Part shown: in pieces, positions 1 through 7,897 of the stretch
Layout: each line of letters starts with the position of its first letter
Position numbering within the stretch: position 1 is the first letter of the stretch
DNA from: Candidatus Omnitrophota bacterium
Lineage (GTDB): Bacteria > Omnitrophota > Gorgyraeia > Zapsychrales > Zapsychraceae
Length of the DNA: 42,509 bases
Direction: 5' to 3'
Assembly: GCA_028280285.1 (NCBI GenBank)
Contig: JANQMA010000010.1
Coordinates: forward strand, 1 to 42,509
Made by a program: the position numbers and the translations under genes
Notes under the pieces: generated by a model
What the model was told of the DNA's origin: nothing
Databases searched by the model: none
The model's input: only the letters and a program-made list of their open reading frames with translations

Positions 1-1
1 T

Positions 2-637
2 TCGGCAACGTGTACAACGGAGGTGGTTTCCGGTGGGAGTTGTGGCGACGGTGTTATTAACGGCAGTGAAGAGTGTGATGGAGCGGCAGGTGTGGGTGCT
101 AATCAGGAATGTTCAACAAGCTGTACATTAATTAATCTTCCGTATTGTGGGGATGGTATTGTTAATGGTAATGAACAATGCGATGATGGTAATACAAATA
201 ATGGTGACGGGTGCTCGGCGCAATGTCTAACCGAGTCCTCAGCAGAACCTTGTACACAAACCGGTACGAATGCGTTCTATGCTTGTTACTATGATAATAT
301 GGATTTTACGAATCTTAGTGTGACACGGACAGAGCCTAGGATTAATTTTAACTGGTTGGGCGGGTCGCCACATTCTTCTATTCATTCACAGACATTTTCA
401 GCCAAGTGGCGTGGCAACTTTAATTTTGAAGGAGGAACATATAAGTTTACATCGACGACAGATGATGGTATGCGCGTAATGGTTGATGGACAAGTTGTTA
501 TTGATGGGTGGAGGAATCAGTCGCCAACTGTTTATGAGGGTTCAGTCGTGTTAACACCAGGTATTCATTTAATTGAGGTGGATTATTATGAATTTTCCGG
601 CCAGGCTTCCGCAAATGTGGTGTGGCAGAAACAATAA
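2..637 (+). CDS. Secreted DUF4215 / PA14-domain protein (3' part)
   Basis: The reading frame is open to the first base of the window, so this is the C-terminal part of a longer protein; the GTG at 23 is probably internal. The visible part has two Cys-rich segments of the DUF4215 (myxococcal-type cysteine) kind, with CGDGVINGSEECDG and then CGDGIVNGNEQCDDGN followed by GDGCSAQC. After a short linker comes a PA14-like domain (roughly the last 125 residues), with the FEGGTYKFTSTTDDGMRV core and a VDGQVVIDGW strand pair. PA14 domains bind carbohydrates or mediate adhesion at the cell surface, so an extracellular role is likely. No membrane anchor is seen at the C terminus. The gene ends 60 bp before the promoter region of the next operon and is unlikely to be functionally linked to it. 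Domain calls are fairly safe; the overall function is unknown. Confidence 0.8.
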   Translation, partial: SATCTTEVVSGGSCGDGVINGSEECDGAAGVGANQECSTSCTLINLPYCGDGIVNGNEQCDDGNTNNGDGCSAQCLTESSAEPCTQTGTNAFYACYYDNMDFTNLSVTRTEPRINFNWLGGSPHSSIHSQTFSAKWRGNFNFEGGTYKFTSTTDDGMRVMVDGQVVIDGWRNQSPTVYEGSVVLTPGIHLIEVDYYEFSGQASANVVWQKQ

Positions 638-697
638 TCCCTCAACTCTCCTTTTTTCTTTCCTAATAATTATATAAATTACTACTTATAATATTAC

Positions 698-725
698 TTG
701 ACATGCCCTGGGTATTTATTAAAAT
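698..725 (+). promoter_or_regulatory. Sigma70-type promoter of the ligase/salvage operon
   Basis: TTGACA at 698-703 and TAAAAT at 720-725 are separated by 16 bp. Transcription would start near 732, inside the palindrome at 728-749, leaving a leader of about 85 nt before the ATG at 818. Confidence 0.6.
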
Positions 726-727
726 CT

Positions 728-749
728 AACTAGTAAAATTTTACTAGTT
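728..749. promoter_or_regulatory. Perfect 22-bp palindromic operator candidate
   Basis: The half-site AACTAGTAAAA is followed directly by its exact reverse complement, giving a gapless 22-bp palindrome over the predicted transcription start. The position suits a dimeric repressor (TetR- or MarR-like) that would block the promoter at 698-725. No regulator gene lies next to it, so the protein is unknown. It is not followed by a T-run and does not look like a terminator. Confidence 0.5.
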
Positions 750-817
750 TGTCTGGGTTGACCGGCTTTTTTTCTTCATTTCGCACAAAAACATTATAAA
801 AATCAATTATTTACGTT

Positions 818-2332
818 ATGGATACATATAACCTAATTAATCAAACGGCTACTCAATACGCCCAAAAATCTGCCTTGATATTCAACGGCGAGGCGGTCAC
901 TTTTACCCAAATTCAGTCCAATGTTCACCGATTAGCCAATGCCTTAAGAAGCTGTGGGGTGGCCAAAGGTGAGAAAGTGGCGATTTATCTGCCTAATTGT
1001 CCTGAGTATGTTTATAGTTATTTGGCTGTGTTCACGCTCGGCGCCGTCGGCGTTCCGTTGGATTTTATGCTTAAAAGTGATGAGCTGATTTCATGTATTA
1101 GTCACTCTGAAGCCAAAGTGATTATCGGTTTGTCGCATGGAGAGGTTTCTTTATCGAATGTGGCCGATGCGGTGAGTACGGTTGAGACGATTATTTCTGT
1201 TAAACCGGGTGAAGGTCAGTTTTACGGCGAGTTGGTGGCGAGTCAAGATGAGGCAATTGATGAGGTTAAGGTTGAGGATCAAGATCCCGCACTTATTATG
1301 TACACGTCGGGCACGACGGGAAAGCCGAAGGGGATACTGCTTAATTATAAACATTTGACCGGCTCTCCACAGGCCATGCATCACTTTGTCGATTTGACCG
1401 ATCAAGATGTTAAGATTTGCGCTATTCCGCTGAGTCACATCGGCGGCTTTATTTATATTCAAAATTGTTTACTTTTCGGCATCACGCTCATCCTTATGGA
1501 CCGGTTCAACCCGGTTAAATTTTTATCTCTGGTGCAAGAGCATAAGGTCACATGTTTTCATATTGTCCCGCCTATGTATAATGCGCTTTTGACGCTTAAA
1601 TCAATTGATAAATATGATCTCAGTTCCCTGCGCTGGGTGGTGGTGTTTGGGGCGCCGAGTTCGCCTGAGATTATGGCGCGGTTCCACAAATATTGCCCGA
1701 ATGCGCGTCTTCTCAATGGTTGGGGGATGACCGAAACGTGCCCGCCTAACACAGTTACTCCACTTGATAGCGATAATATTGCCAGTGTTGGCAAGGTTGT
1801 TCCCCATTGCACTATTAAAATAGTGGATGATGAGGGAAATTCACTCCCTATTGGCGAATCCGGGGAAATTGTCATAAGTGGTTGGATTGTCATGGATTGT
1901 TACTATAAAGACCCTGAGGCAACGGCGCTGGCGAAACGGGAAGATGGCCTTTATACAGGCGATATCGGCCGGTTTGATGAAGAAGGCTTTTTGTATATTG
2001 TGGGGCGTAAAAAAGAGATGATCAAAGTCGGCGGGCAGATTGTTTATGCCCCGGAGATTGAGAATGTGCTTCAGCAAAATGAACAGATTGCGGAAGCAGC
2101 GGTCATCGGTGTTTCGGATGAGATGCGTGGTGAGGTGGTTAAGGCCTTTGTTGTGTTGCAAGAAGGGGTTGATTTGGGCGAAGATGAGATACGATTTTTC
2201 TGCAAAGATAGATTGGCGAATTTTAAAGTGCCGCAGCATGTCGAAATTAGGCAAGAATTGCCGAAGAATCGGACGGGGAAAATAGATAAAAGCATATTGA
2301 AAAACAAACATAGTGATACAGTGATACAGTGA
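818..2332 (+). CDS. Acyl/aryl-CoA ligase (AMP-binding, ANL superfamily)
   Basis: A 504-residue adenylate-forming enzyme that should activate a carboxylic acid as acyl-AMP and then transfer it to CoA or an ACP. The P-loop-like motif MYTSGTTGKPKG is at residues 161-172. It also has the GWGMTE core, the YTGDIGRFDEEGFLYIVGR hinge region, and the C-terminal PKNRTGKID with the conserved lysine. The length is typical of medium-chain or aryl-CoA ligases. It is the first gene after the promoter/operator at 698-749 and, with the PKS genes downstream, could load a starter acid; the substrate cannot be read from sequence. The last residues (SDTVIQ) are encoded by the left arm of the hairpin repeat at 2311-2393, so the repeat supplied the current stop codon. 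No strong Shine-Dalgarno sequence is seen before the ATG. Confidence 0.88.
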   Translation: MDTYNLINQTATQYAQKSALIFNGEAVTFTQIQSNVHRLANALRSCGVAKGEKVAIYLPNCPEYVYSYLAVFTLGAVGVPLDFMLKSDELISCISHSEAKVIIGLSHGEVSLSNVADAVSTVETIISVKPGEGQFYGELVASQDEAIDEVKVEDQDPALIMYTSGTTGKPKGILLNYKHLTGSPQAMHHFVDLTDQDVKICAIPLSHIGGFIYIQNCLLFGITLILMDRFNPVKFLSLVQEHKVTCFHIVPPMYNALLTLKSIDKYDLSSLRWVVVFGAPSSPEIMARFHKYCPNARLLNGWGMTETCPPNTVTPLDSDNIASVGKVVPHCTIKIVDDEGNSLPIGESGEIVISGWIVMDCYYKDPEATALAKREDGLYTGDIGRFDEEGFLYIVGRKKEMIKVGGQIVYAPEIENVLQQNEQIAEAAVIGVSDEMRGEVVKAFVVLQEGVDLGEDEIRFFCKDRLANFKVPQHVEIRQELPKNRTGKIDKSILKNKHSDTVIQ

Positions 2333-2393
2333 TAGAAGTGATACCGGCGGCGAATGGATATCGCTTTATCACTACTATCACTCTATCACTTCT
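2311..2393. repeat. Hairpin repeat, GTGATA family (8-nt period)
   Basis: The left arm repeats AGTGATAC/AGTGATAG about four times. The right arm repeats TATCACTA/TATCACTC about three times and pairs with it. The left arm encodes the last codons and stop of the ligase gene. The same family recurs at 11095-11165. Confidence 0.85.
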
Positions 2394-2408
2394 GAAAGGA
2401 TAACTACG

Positions 2409-3182
2409 ATGACAACCCAAATGGCTAAAGAAGCACACATGACAGGAAAAGATTTGATGGGCATGGTTCAGTTAACGCCCGATGCGGTCGGCGAGATTGC
2501 GCTGGTGCCCGGGCCGGCGGAAAGATCCGAGGCCATTAAAGCGAAGCTGACCGATGCGGTTAAAAATTTTACCTTCATGGAATACTCGATGTACACGGGG
2601 GACTATGAAGGAACAAAGGTGACAACGATTAACGGCGGGCGCTTTGCCGCGGATACGGCGATCACGACCGAGATTTTGTGTAATGCGGAAGTAAAAACCA
2701 TGGTGCGCTTGGGAAGTTGCGGGGCACTGAGGGAAGATATCAATGTCGGTGATCTGATTGTGGTGACAACTGCGCTTAAAGGCGAAGGGGTAACACAGTA
2801 CTATGTGGATGACGATTTTGTTCCGACGGCAGATCAGGCGCTGACAGATAAATTGAAAGCTTTAGCCGAGCAAGAAGTAGCCGGTCCGATGCTGCAAGGT
2901 AAAAAGGTGCATGTCGGTCCGTGCTGGACGACCGATTGTATTTTACGTGAAACACGCGAGCATGTCGGGAAAGCTGTTGACGGCGGTGCGATTGCCGTGG
3001 ATATGGTTTCGGCGGCTTTTTTAACCATTGCCCAGCAATACAATATCCCGGCGGCGGTTGTTCTTGCCGTGAGTGATAATGTCATCACCGGTGAGATGGG
3101 TTTTATGAATACGGATTACTATATGGCAGAATCAGCGGTGGTGAATGTGGGACTTAATTTAGTAAAAGAATTAAATCAATAG
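2409..3182 (+). CDS. Nucleoside phosphorylase, PNP/UDP family
   Basis: A 257-residue protein of the PNP_UDP_1 family, which cleaves a nucleoside with phosphate to give a base and pentose-1-phosphate. Visible family signatures are LVPGPAERSEAI near residue 27 (phosphate-loop region, GDPxR in uridine phosphorylase), RLGSCGALREDINVGDLIV in the middle, and the C-terminal VDMVSAAFLTIAQ and AVSDN segments with the general acid Asp. It most resembles uridine-phosphorylase-type enzymes. Its neighbour is an MtnA-type isomerase, so a 5'-deoxyadenosine or methylthioadenosine substrate is possible. The ATG at 2409 has AAAGGA about 8 bp upstream. Family is certain; base specificity is open. Confidence 0.85.
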   Translation: MTTQMAKEAHMTGKDLMGMVQLTPDAVGEIALVPGPAERSEAIKAKLTDAVKNFTFMEYSMYTGDYEGTKVTTINGGRFAADTAITTEILCNAEVKTMVRLGSCGALREDINVGDLIVVTTALKGEGVTQYYVDDDFVPTADQALTDKLKALAEQEVAGPMLQGKKVHVGPCWTTDCILRETREHVGKAVDGGAIAVDMVSAAFLTIAQQYNIPAAVVLAVSDNVITGEMGFMNTDYYMAESAVVNVGLNLVKELNQ

Positions 3183-3189
3183 ACCAACA

Positions 3190-3244
3190 GTTGCTGGTTG
3201 CTTGTTGCTGGTCGCTAGCAACGAGCAACTAGCGACAAGCAACT
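3190..3244. repeat. Hairpin repeat, GTTGCTG family (7-nt period)
   Basis: Left arm GTTGCTG-GTTGCTT-GTTGCTG-GTCGCTA, right arm of AGCAAC/GAGCAAC/TAGCGAC units. It fills the gap between the phosphorylase and MtnA genes. The same family recurs at 39776-39840, and one arm occurs inside the KS-beta gene at 13559-13592. Confidence 0.85.
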
Positions 3245-3249
3245 ATAAA

Positions 3250-4218
3250 ATGAAAGAATCACCCTTATTCTGGCCGGCAAGTTTAAAGAAAAATATTCTT
3301 CATGTTTTAGATGAAACGCTTATCCCTAAACGTGTGCAATATGTGAAGGTAAGAAATACAAAAGAAGCGGTCTGTGTCATCAAGAATATGAAAACACGCG
3401 CCTTCGGCCAGTTTTTGGTTGTGCTTAACACGTTTCTACTTGAGATTGTCAATAATCGTTCTTTAACAGATAAAGCGCTTCTTAAAAAAATTGTGTCGAC
3501 GGCGAATGTGCTCAATAAAAGCCGTCCGACATTTCCCTTTGCCGAGGTAACATCGATTGTCGTCGGCTGGGCCCAAAAGGCGATAGCCGATGGGGTCGAT
3601 CTTAAAAGTTATGTGACGAAAAATATCGAAGGATATCTTTATGGGATTCGCATGCAGCGCTTGGGCCGTGTTGAGCAAATCGCCAAGATTATTAAAGACG
3701 GCGACAGCATTTTAACGCACTGCAATGTTTCCGGAGAGATTGCGATGGCGGCTGCTCTTTGTCGTGAACAAGGCAAGGATATTCACTTTTTTGCAACGGA
3801 GACGCGTCCGTACATGCAAGGGGCCAAGCTTACAGCGTGGGAGATTGCGCGTTTAGGTGGTCGTGTAACGCTTATTGCCGATAATGCCGTGGCGACCGTC
3901 ATGGACGACGGGCTTGTGAATAAAGTGATTACCGGATCCGACAGGTCGTGTGCCAATGGCGACTTTGCGAATAAAATCGGTACATATCAAATAGCGGTAC
4001 TCGCGCGGGAGTTTGGGATTCCGTTTTATGTACTGCTTCAGCCTTCGAAAAAGATAAAGAAGGGTGATGATATGCCGATTGAAGTGCGTGATCCAAAAGA
4101 GCTTTTGCAATATGAAGGTAAGAAGACATATGAGGGGAAAGTGGATGGGTTTTATCCGGGGTTTGATATTGTGCCTTCTAGGTATGTGAAAGAGGCTATC
4201 AGTATTAAAGCGACTTAG
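3250..4218 (+). CDS. mtnA: MtnA-family aldose-1-phosphate isomerase
   Basis: A 322-residue member of the IF-2B/MtnA family that isomerises 5-methylthioribose-1-phosphate (or 5-deoxyribose-1-phosphate) to the ribulose form. The family's catalytic pair is present: Cys158 in ILTHCNVSGE and Asp231 in ITGSDRSCANGDFANK. ATETRPYMQGAKLTAWE is also conserved. I use the ATG at 3250. An in-frame start at 3202 would add residues encoded only by the hairpin repeat at 3190-3244, so it is rejected. It sits between a nucleoside phosphorylase and a class II aldolase, the order expected for 5'-deoxynucleoside salvage. The sequence around the active-site Cys (NVSGE rather than NAG) differs from classical MtnA, so another sugar phosphate cannot be excluded. 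Confidence 0.8.
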   Translation: MKESPLFWPASLKKNILHVLDETLIPKRVQYVKVRNTKEAVCVIKNMKTRAFGQFLVVLNTFLLEIVNNRSLTDKALLKKIVSTANVLNKSRPTFPFAEVTSIVVGWAQKAIADGVDLKSYVTKNIEGYLYGIRMQRLGRVEQIAKIIKDGDSILTHCNVSGEIAMAAALCREQGKDIHFFATETRPYMQGAKLTAWEIARLGGRVTLIADNAVATVMDDGLVNKVITGSDRSCANGDFANKIGTYQIAVLAREFGIPFYVLLQPSKKIKKGDDMPIEVRDPKELLQYEGKKTYEGKVDGFYPGFDIVPSRYVKEAISIKAT

Positions 4219-4222
4219 AAAA

Positions 4223-4291
4223 TTGATAATTGTATTTAGTAGTTGGTAATTAGTAATTGGAAACCAATTACCAATTACTATATACCAAATA
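4223..4291. repeat. Hairpin repeat, TAGTAATTGG family
   Basis: Left arm TTAGTAG-TTGGTAA-TTAGTAA-TTGG pairs with CCAATTACCAATTACTA and ACCAAATA on the right; the 7-nt period is visible in both arms. It separates the two MtnA-like genes. Confidence 0.75.
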
Positions 4292-4308
4292 CATATGCGT
4301 TTTTATTC

Positions 4309-4782
4309 ATGAAAAAAAAATCAATCACTCTGATCCACGGCGAATTTAAAGATGAATTTTTTGATGGGCTTAAAAAACAAAAGTTGAAGCAAGTATTTGT
4401 CTGTGAAGGCAGGCCAACGCTTAAGTCGTCAAAGCACGCGGTTAAGGCACTTCAAAAACGCAAGATTTTACCGACGGTCATTACAGATAATATGGCCGGA
4501 TTTTTGTTTTATAAAGGGTATGTCAAAGAAGTTAATGTGGCTTATCAACAAAAAGATAAAAACGGCATATTAGCCCAAATCGGTTCATTGGTTTTAAGTG
4601 TTTTGGCCTCCGCACATAAAGTGCCGGTTAAAGGCCACACAGCTCAAACACATCTGGATTTATTGGATCATTCGGGGAGTTTACATAGGTTCAATGGAAA
4701 GAAAGTGATCGATAAAAATGTCAAAACATTTGTTCCGCTCGTTGAATGGGTTGATTGTAAATATATTAGCCAAGTAGAGTGA
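4309..4782 (+). CDS. Short MtnA/IF-2B-like domain protein, catalytic residues absent
   Basis: A 157-residue protein starting at the ATG at 4309; an upstream in-frame start lies in hairpin repeat sequence. Its middle (VFVCEGRPTLKSSKHAVKAL, then LPTVITDNMAGFLF) matches the C-terminal Rossmann-like half of MtnA/IF-2B isomerases (TETRP...GAKLTAWEL...VTLITDN). The following part (QIGSLVLSVLASAHKVPV) matches the region after the catalytic Asp. The Asp-containing GxDR segment is replaced by VAYQQKDKNGI, and the Cys-bearing N-terminal half is missing. It follows the full MtnA gene and may be a regulatory or binding subunit, or a decayed but still open copy. The C-terminal 50 residues match nothing I recognise. 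Confidence 0.65.
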   Translation: MKKKSITLIHGEFKDEFFDGLKKQKLKQVFVCEGRPTLKSSKHAVKALQKRKILPTVITDNMAGFLFYKGYVKEVNVAYQQKDKNGILAQIGSLVLSVLASAHKVPVKGHTAQTHLDLLDHSGSLHRFNGKKVIDKNVKTFVPLVEWVDCKYISQVE

Positions 4783-4800
4783 GCATTTTTTATAAATAGA

Positions 4801-4868
4801 GACTTAGGACATGGTACTTAGGACTTAGGTAGTTTGTGCCCTAAGTCCCAAGTCCTAGGTACCAAGTA
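4801..4868. repeat. Hairpin repeat, ACTTAGG family (7-nt period)
   Basis: Left arm ACTTAGG-ACATGGT-ACTTAGG and one more ACTTAGG; right arm CCTAAGT-CCCAAGT-CCTAGGT-ACCAAGT. The same family recurs at 38085-38151 and 39197-39262. Confidence 0.88.
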
Positions 4869-4876
4869 CAAATATA

Positions 4877-5884
4877 ATGGACCAAGATAGAGTAATAGAA
4901 CTTAAAAAAAGCATGATTGCCATCGGCCGGTTGCTGTGGGAAAAAGATCTGGTCACGGGTCTTAACGGAAATATCAGTGTGCGTCTGGATGATAATACGA
5001 TTCTGATTACTGCGACACAAACATGCCTGGGGCTTTTGCATGAAAAGGATATTGTTGTTTTAACGCTTGATGGCGAAGTGGTAGGGGAAGGTGCCGCCTC
5101 AACCGAGAAGCTTATGCATACGTCTGTCTATAAAAACTTTTCTGAAACACAAGCGGTTATCCATACACATACTGTTTATACCAACGGTTATTTTCTGGAA
5201 CATGCAAAATTTACACCGCGTGTCTTTGAAGCTAAATTTTATTTAGGGGAAATTCAAGGCATTGATCAATCCTCTCCGTCTGTTTTGGATGCCGAGCCTT
5301 TAATGGACGCATTTGAACGTAATAATATTATTGCTTTGCGTAATCACGGTGTGGTTGCGCGTGGTAAGGAATTGTTTGATTGTTTTATTTTGGTGCAGGC
5401 TCTCGAAGAAGCGGTTAAGACAGAGTTTGTTGCCAGAGGGTTTATGACAAATTCAAAGCAGTCGGTAGAGCAGAGGACTGAAAATGGGAAGAATAACGCA
5501 CCTGGTAAAACGTATCAATTATTTTCAGAAGATCAAATTAACGCCATTGTTGATCTGGTGAACAGCGACGCGCAGATGAAAGAGTTGGGCGCTCAAACAG
5601 ATATGACAATGGATTTGGCCGTTAAATTAGATGAAACGGGTGATACGTTTAAATTTAAGTTCGATCGTGGCAATATCGCCGAAGTTGGACGGGATGATAA
5701 TGCGGAATTCGTCATCAATGCGCCGGAAAAGGTGTGGCGTGCGGTCTTTAATCAAGAGATCGATCCGTTTGTGGCAACAACACAGAAGCAAATGACGCTA
5801 CAAGGTGACTTTGCGCGTATATCGAAATGGTACGCGCCTTGCTCACGTGTCTTTGAACTATGGACACAAGTGCCGGTGGAGTGA
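4877..5884 (+). CDS. Class II aldolase fused to an SCP-2 domain
   Basis: A 335-residue two-domain protein. Residues 1 to about 200 are a class II aldolase/adducin domain: GLNGNISVR, the acidic residue E77 in STEKLMH, zinc ligands H96 and H98 in VIHTHTVYTN, and H157 in LRNHGVVARG. Such enzymes cleave or dehydrate ketose-1-phosphates (fuculose aldolase, MtnB, 5-deoxyribulose-1-phosphate aldolase). After a hydrophilic linker, residues about 211-335 look like a sterol-carrier-protein-2 fold (MDLAVKLDETGDTFKFKF, FVINAPEKVWRAVF, MTLQGDFARISKW), a domain that binds hydrophobic molecules. Class II aldolases usually stand alone at about 200-230 residues, so the fusion is odd. The gene follows the phosphorylase and isomerase, supporting a salvage role that ends in dihydroxyacetone phosphate and an aldehyde. 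The SCP-2 assignment rests on motif pattern only. Confidence 0.78.
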   Translation: MDQDRVIELKKSMIAIGRLLWEKDLVTGLNGNISVRLDDNTILITATQTCLGLLHEKDIVVLTLDGEVVGEGAASTEKLMHTSVYKNFSETQAVIHTHTVYTNGYFLEHAKFTPRVFEAKFYLGEIQGIDQSSPSVLDAEPLMDAFERNNIIALRNHGVVARGKELFDCFILVQALEEAVKTEFVARGFMTNSKQSVEQRTENGKNNAPGKTYQLFSEDQINAIVDLVNSDAQMKELGAQTDMTMDLAVKLDETGDTFKFKFDRGNIAEVGRDDNAEFVINAPEKVWRAVFNQEIDPFVATTQKQMTLQGDFARISKWYAPCSRVFELWTQVPVE

Positions 5885-5898
5885 TTTAAAGGAAATAT

Positions 5899-5975
5899 GA
5901 GCGTTTAGCGGATAGCGAATAGCGTTTAGAACTGATTACTAGCCTAAACGCTGCACGCTATACGCTTGACGCTAG
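5899..5975. repeat. Hairpin repeat, AGCGTTT family (7-nt period)
   Basis: Left arm AGCGTTT-AGCGGAT-AGCGAAT-AGCGTTT; right arm CTAAACG-CTGCACG-CTATACG-CTTGACG-CT. The same family is between the two spacer tRNAs at 21826-21890, and a short stretch occurs in the cyclase gene. Confidence 0.88.
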
Positions 5976-6002
5976 ATGTGTTGCATAGAAAAGGTTTAAT
6001 TT

Positions 6003-6182
6003 ATGTCCAAACAACAAAAAGCTTTATTGTCAGCGGTAGTGACACTTGCTATGTTGTGGCTCCTGTTTAGCGGGCGTGTCACAGTCGTGCCTGTCGGTAT
6101 CGGTGTGCCCATTGTTTTGATTTTGCAATTTATAATGCTTCAAATGATTTACTCCGACACTAAAAAACCACGTAATAAATAA
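6003..6182 (+). CDS. 59-residue membrane peptide
   Basis: A short frame from the ATG at 6003 with AAAAGG about 10 bp upstream, lying in the aldolase-to-dehydrogenase gap. The product starts MSKQQKALLSAVV and has two hydrophobic stretches (about residues 8-23 and 28-47) separated by SGRVTVVPVG, then ends in a basic tail (DTKKPRNK). This suggests two membrane-spanning helices or a hairpin. I recognise no family. Coding is supported by its fit between two repeats and by the charged ends flanking hydrophobic segments, but the length is too short to be sure. Confidence 0.55.
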   Translation: MSKQQKALLSAVVTLAMLWLLFSGRVTVVPVGIGVPIVLILQFIMLQMIYSDTKKPRNK

Positions 6183-6201
6183 TTTATAAATGTGGTTTTT
6201 T

Positions 6202-6288
6202 AGGTCGGAGTGTCCCGACATTTCAGTCGGGATTCCGACTAAGACAAGCGCATGTCGGAACCGACCCCCGAAGGGGCGTCGGAGCTCC
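6202..6288. repeat. Hairpin repeat, GTCGGA family
   Basis: Several nested inverted repeats: TCGGAGT with ATTCCGAC, CCCGACA with GTCGGG, and GTCGGA/TCCGAC units to 6288, including CCCCGAAGGGG. The same motif forms a hairpin at 22090-22146 in the rRNA spacer. Confidence 0.7.
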
Positions 6289-6341
6289 ACAGATAAAGAT
6301 TTCATAGGCGTGAGTTTGTGGAGCGTCATAAGAAAGAAATA

Positions 6342-7826
6342 ATGACAGTTGCATCTAAACAATTTGATTTGTTTGTCGGTGGCGCGATACAGCCGCCTGC
6401 GGATGGAAAATACTATGACGTGATCAATCCGTCGACAGAAGAGGTCTTTGCGAAAGTAGCGGATTGTGGCTGCGCAGATATCGATCAGGCTGTCGCCGCG
6501 GCCCGCAAGGCCTTTGATGCGGGAGTGTGGTCGGGGATGTCTATAGCTGAGCGCGGGATTTATTTAAAGAAAATCGCAAGCCTTATTCGCAAGAATGCGA
6601 AGGAGTTGGCTGAACTTGAAACGCTTGGTGTGGGAAAGACGTCCAAGCATGCGACGTTAATTGATATTCCATCCGCGGCCGAAACGTTTGAATACTTTTC
6701 TTCGATTGATGAAGAGTTTTTAAAGAGCGAGAACAAAGTAACCGCGCCTGTTAAAAGTTTAACGGCGCATGAGCCCCGTGGTGTTGTAGCGTCCATCAGT
6801 GCGTGGAATTATCCGCTTATCTTTTTTGCCTGGAAAGTCGCACCCGCGCTTATTATGGGGAATACGGTTGTGCTTAAACCGGCCCCCGTTGGTTCGGCGG
6901 CGATTTTACGTCTTGCGGAAATTATTCAGGAAAGTGGTTTGCCGAACGGTGTTTTAAATGTTGTGACGACAACCCATAATGATGTCGCCGGGCATTTGGT
7001 TGCCCACAGAGATGTCGATATGGTTAGTTTTACCGGCGGAACGAGCACAGGCACAAAGGTGATGGAGGCGGCCGCGCAAACGACTAAGAAAGTGATCTTA
7101 GAGTTAGGCGGAAAATCGCCGGCTATTGTCTTTGCCGATGTTGACCAAGAGGTTGCGCTGGGCGGGATTTTATCGTCGATATTTATCAATCAAGGGCAGA
7201 TGTGTACGGCCTGTTCAAGACTCTTTGTTGAAGAATCAATTTATGAATCGTTTGTGAGGGAGTTGGTTAAAAGAACGCGAGCGCTTACTATTGGTGATGC
7301 AACGCAAGCCACAACAGAATTTGGTCCGTTGGCAAGTGTCCTGCATCGTGATCGTGTGTTGAACATGGTCAATGAGGCCGTGGCAGGCGGCACAAAGGTT
7401 TTATGTGGCGGGAAGGTTCCCGAAGGTTTCCCAAAAGGGGCGTTTATTGAGCCGACGATTCTCGAGGCTGACTCTAAAAGTACGATCGCCCAAGAAGAAG
7501 TGTTCGGGCCGGTGCTGTGTGTATTTAAATTTCAGTCGGAAGAGGAAGTCGTCAAAGAAGCCAATGATACGCAGTACGGACTGGCCGCAAGTATCTGGAC
7601 GAAAGATTTGGATAAAGCCAACCGTGTGGCCAAAAAAATCGAGGCCGGAACGGTTTGGGTGAATACGTACGGAAATTTTAATAATGAGGTTGGCGTGGGC
7701 GGTTTTAAACGCAGCGGTTTTGGGCGCGAACTCGGGGTCGAAGGTTTGCTTGAATATACACAGTCAAAACATATTTGCATTGATCAAACACCAGGCGGGC
7801 GCCCTTTAGAAGCGTCATGGTTTTGA
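6342..7826 (+). CDS. NAD(P)-dependent aldehyde dehydrogenase
   Basis: A 494-residue protein of the aldehyde dehydrogenase superfamily that oxidises an aldehyde to the acid. It has WNYP (N157), the catalytic Glu in LELGGKSP (E254) and the nucleophile Cys288 in INQGQMCTACSR, with the FTGG nucleotide-binding turn before them. It most resembles betaine- or retinal-type class I/II dehydrogenases rather than CoA-acylating ones. I choose the ATG at 6342; an in-frame GTG at 6318 overlaps the likely ribosome-binding AAGAAAG. It follows the aldolase and could oxidise acetaldehyde or a related aldehyde released from 5-deoxyribulose-1-phosphate, or act on an intermediate of the polyketide pathway. Substrate is unknown. 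Confidence 0.88.
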   Translation: MTVASKQFDLFVGGAIQPPADGKYYDVINPSTEEVFAKVADCGCADIDQAVAAARKAFDAGVWSGMSIAERGIYLKKIASLIRKNAKELAELETLGVGKTSKHATLIDIPSAAETFEYFSSIDEEFLKSENKVTAPVKSLTAHEPRGVVASISAWNYPLIFFAWKVAPALIMGNTVVLKPAPVGSAAILRLAEIIQESGLPNGVLNVVTTTHNDVAGHLVAHRDVDMVSFTGGTSTGTKVMEAAAQTTKKVILELGGKSPAIVFADVDQEVALGGILSSIFINQGQMCTACSRLFVEESIYESFVRELVKRTRALTIGDATQATTEFGPLASVLHRDRVLNMVNEAVAGGTKVLCGGKVPEGFPKGAFIEPTILEADSKSTIAQEEVFGPVLCVFKFQSEEEVVKEANDTQYGLAASIWTKDLDKANRVAKKIEAGTVWVNTYGNFNNEVGVGGFKRSGFGRELGVEGLLEYTQSKHICIDQTPGGRPLEASWF

Positions 7827-7897
7827 CTCAGCACTTTTGCGCAAGCACGCATATTTTTGATAACAAAAGTTATGCGTTGGTTACGATCTTTTGAGCA

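Noticed and set aside
3202-3249. N-terminal extension of the MtnA-type protein
   Set aside because: The extra residues (including ASNEQLATSNYK) are encoded by the hairpin repeat and are not part of the family; similar repeat-coded extensions exist before KS-alpha, the cyclase, the PCP_red-like gene and the short MtnA-like gene.
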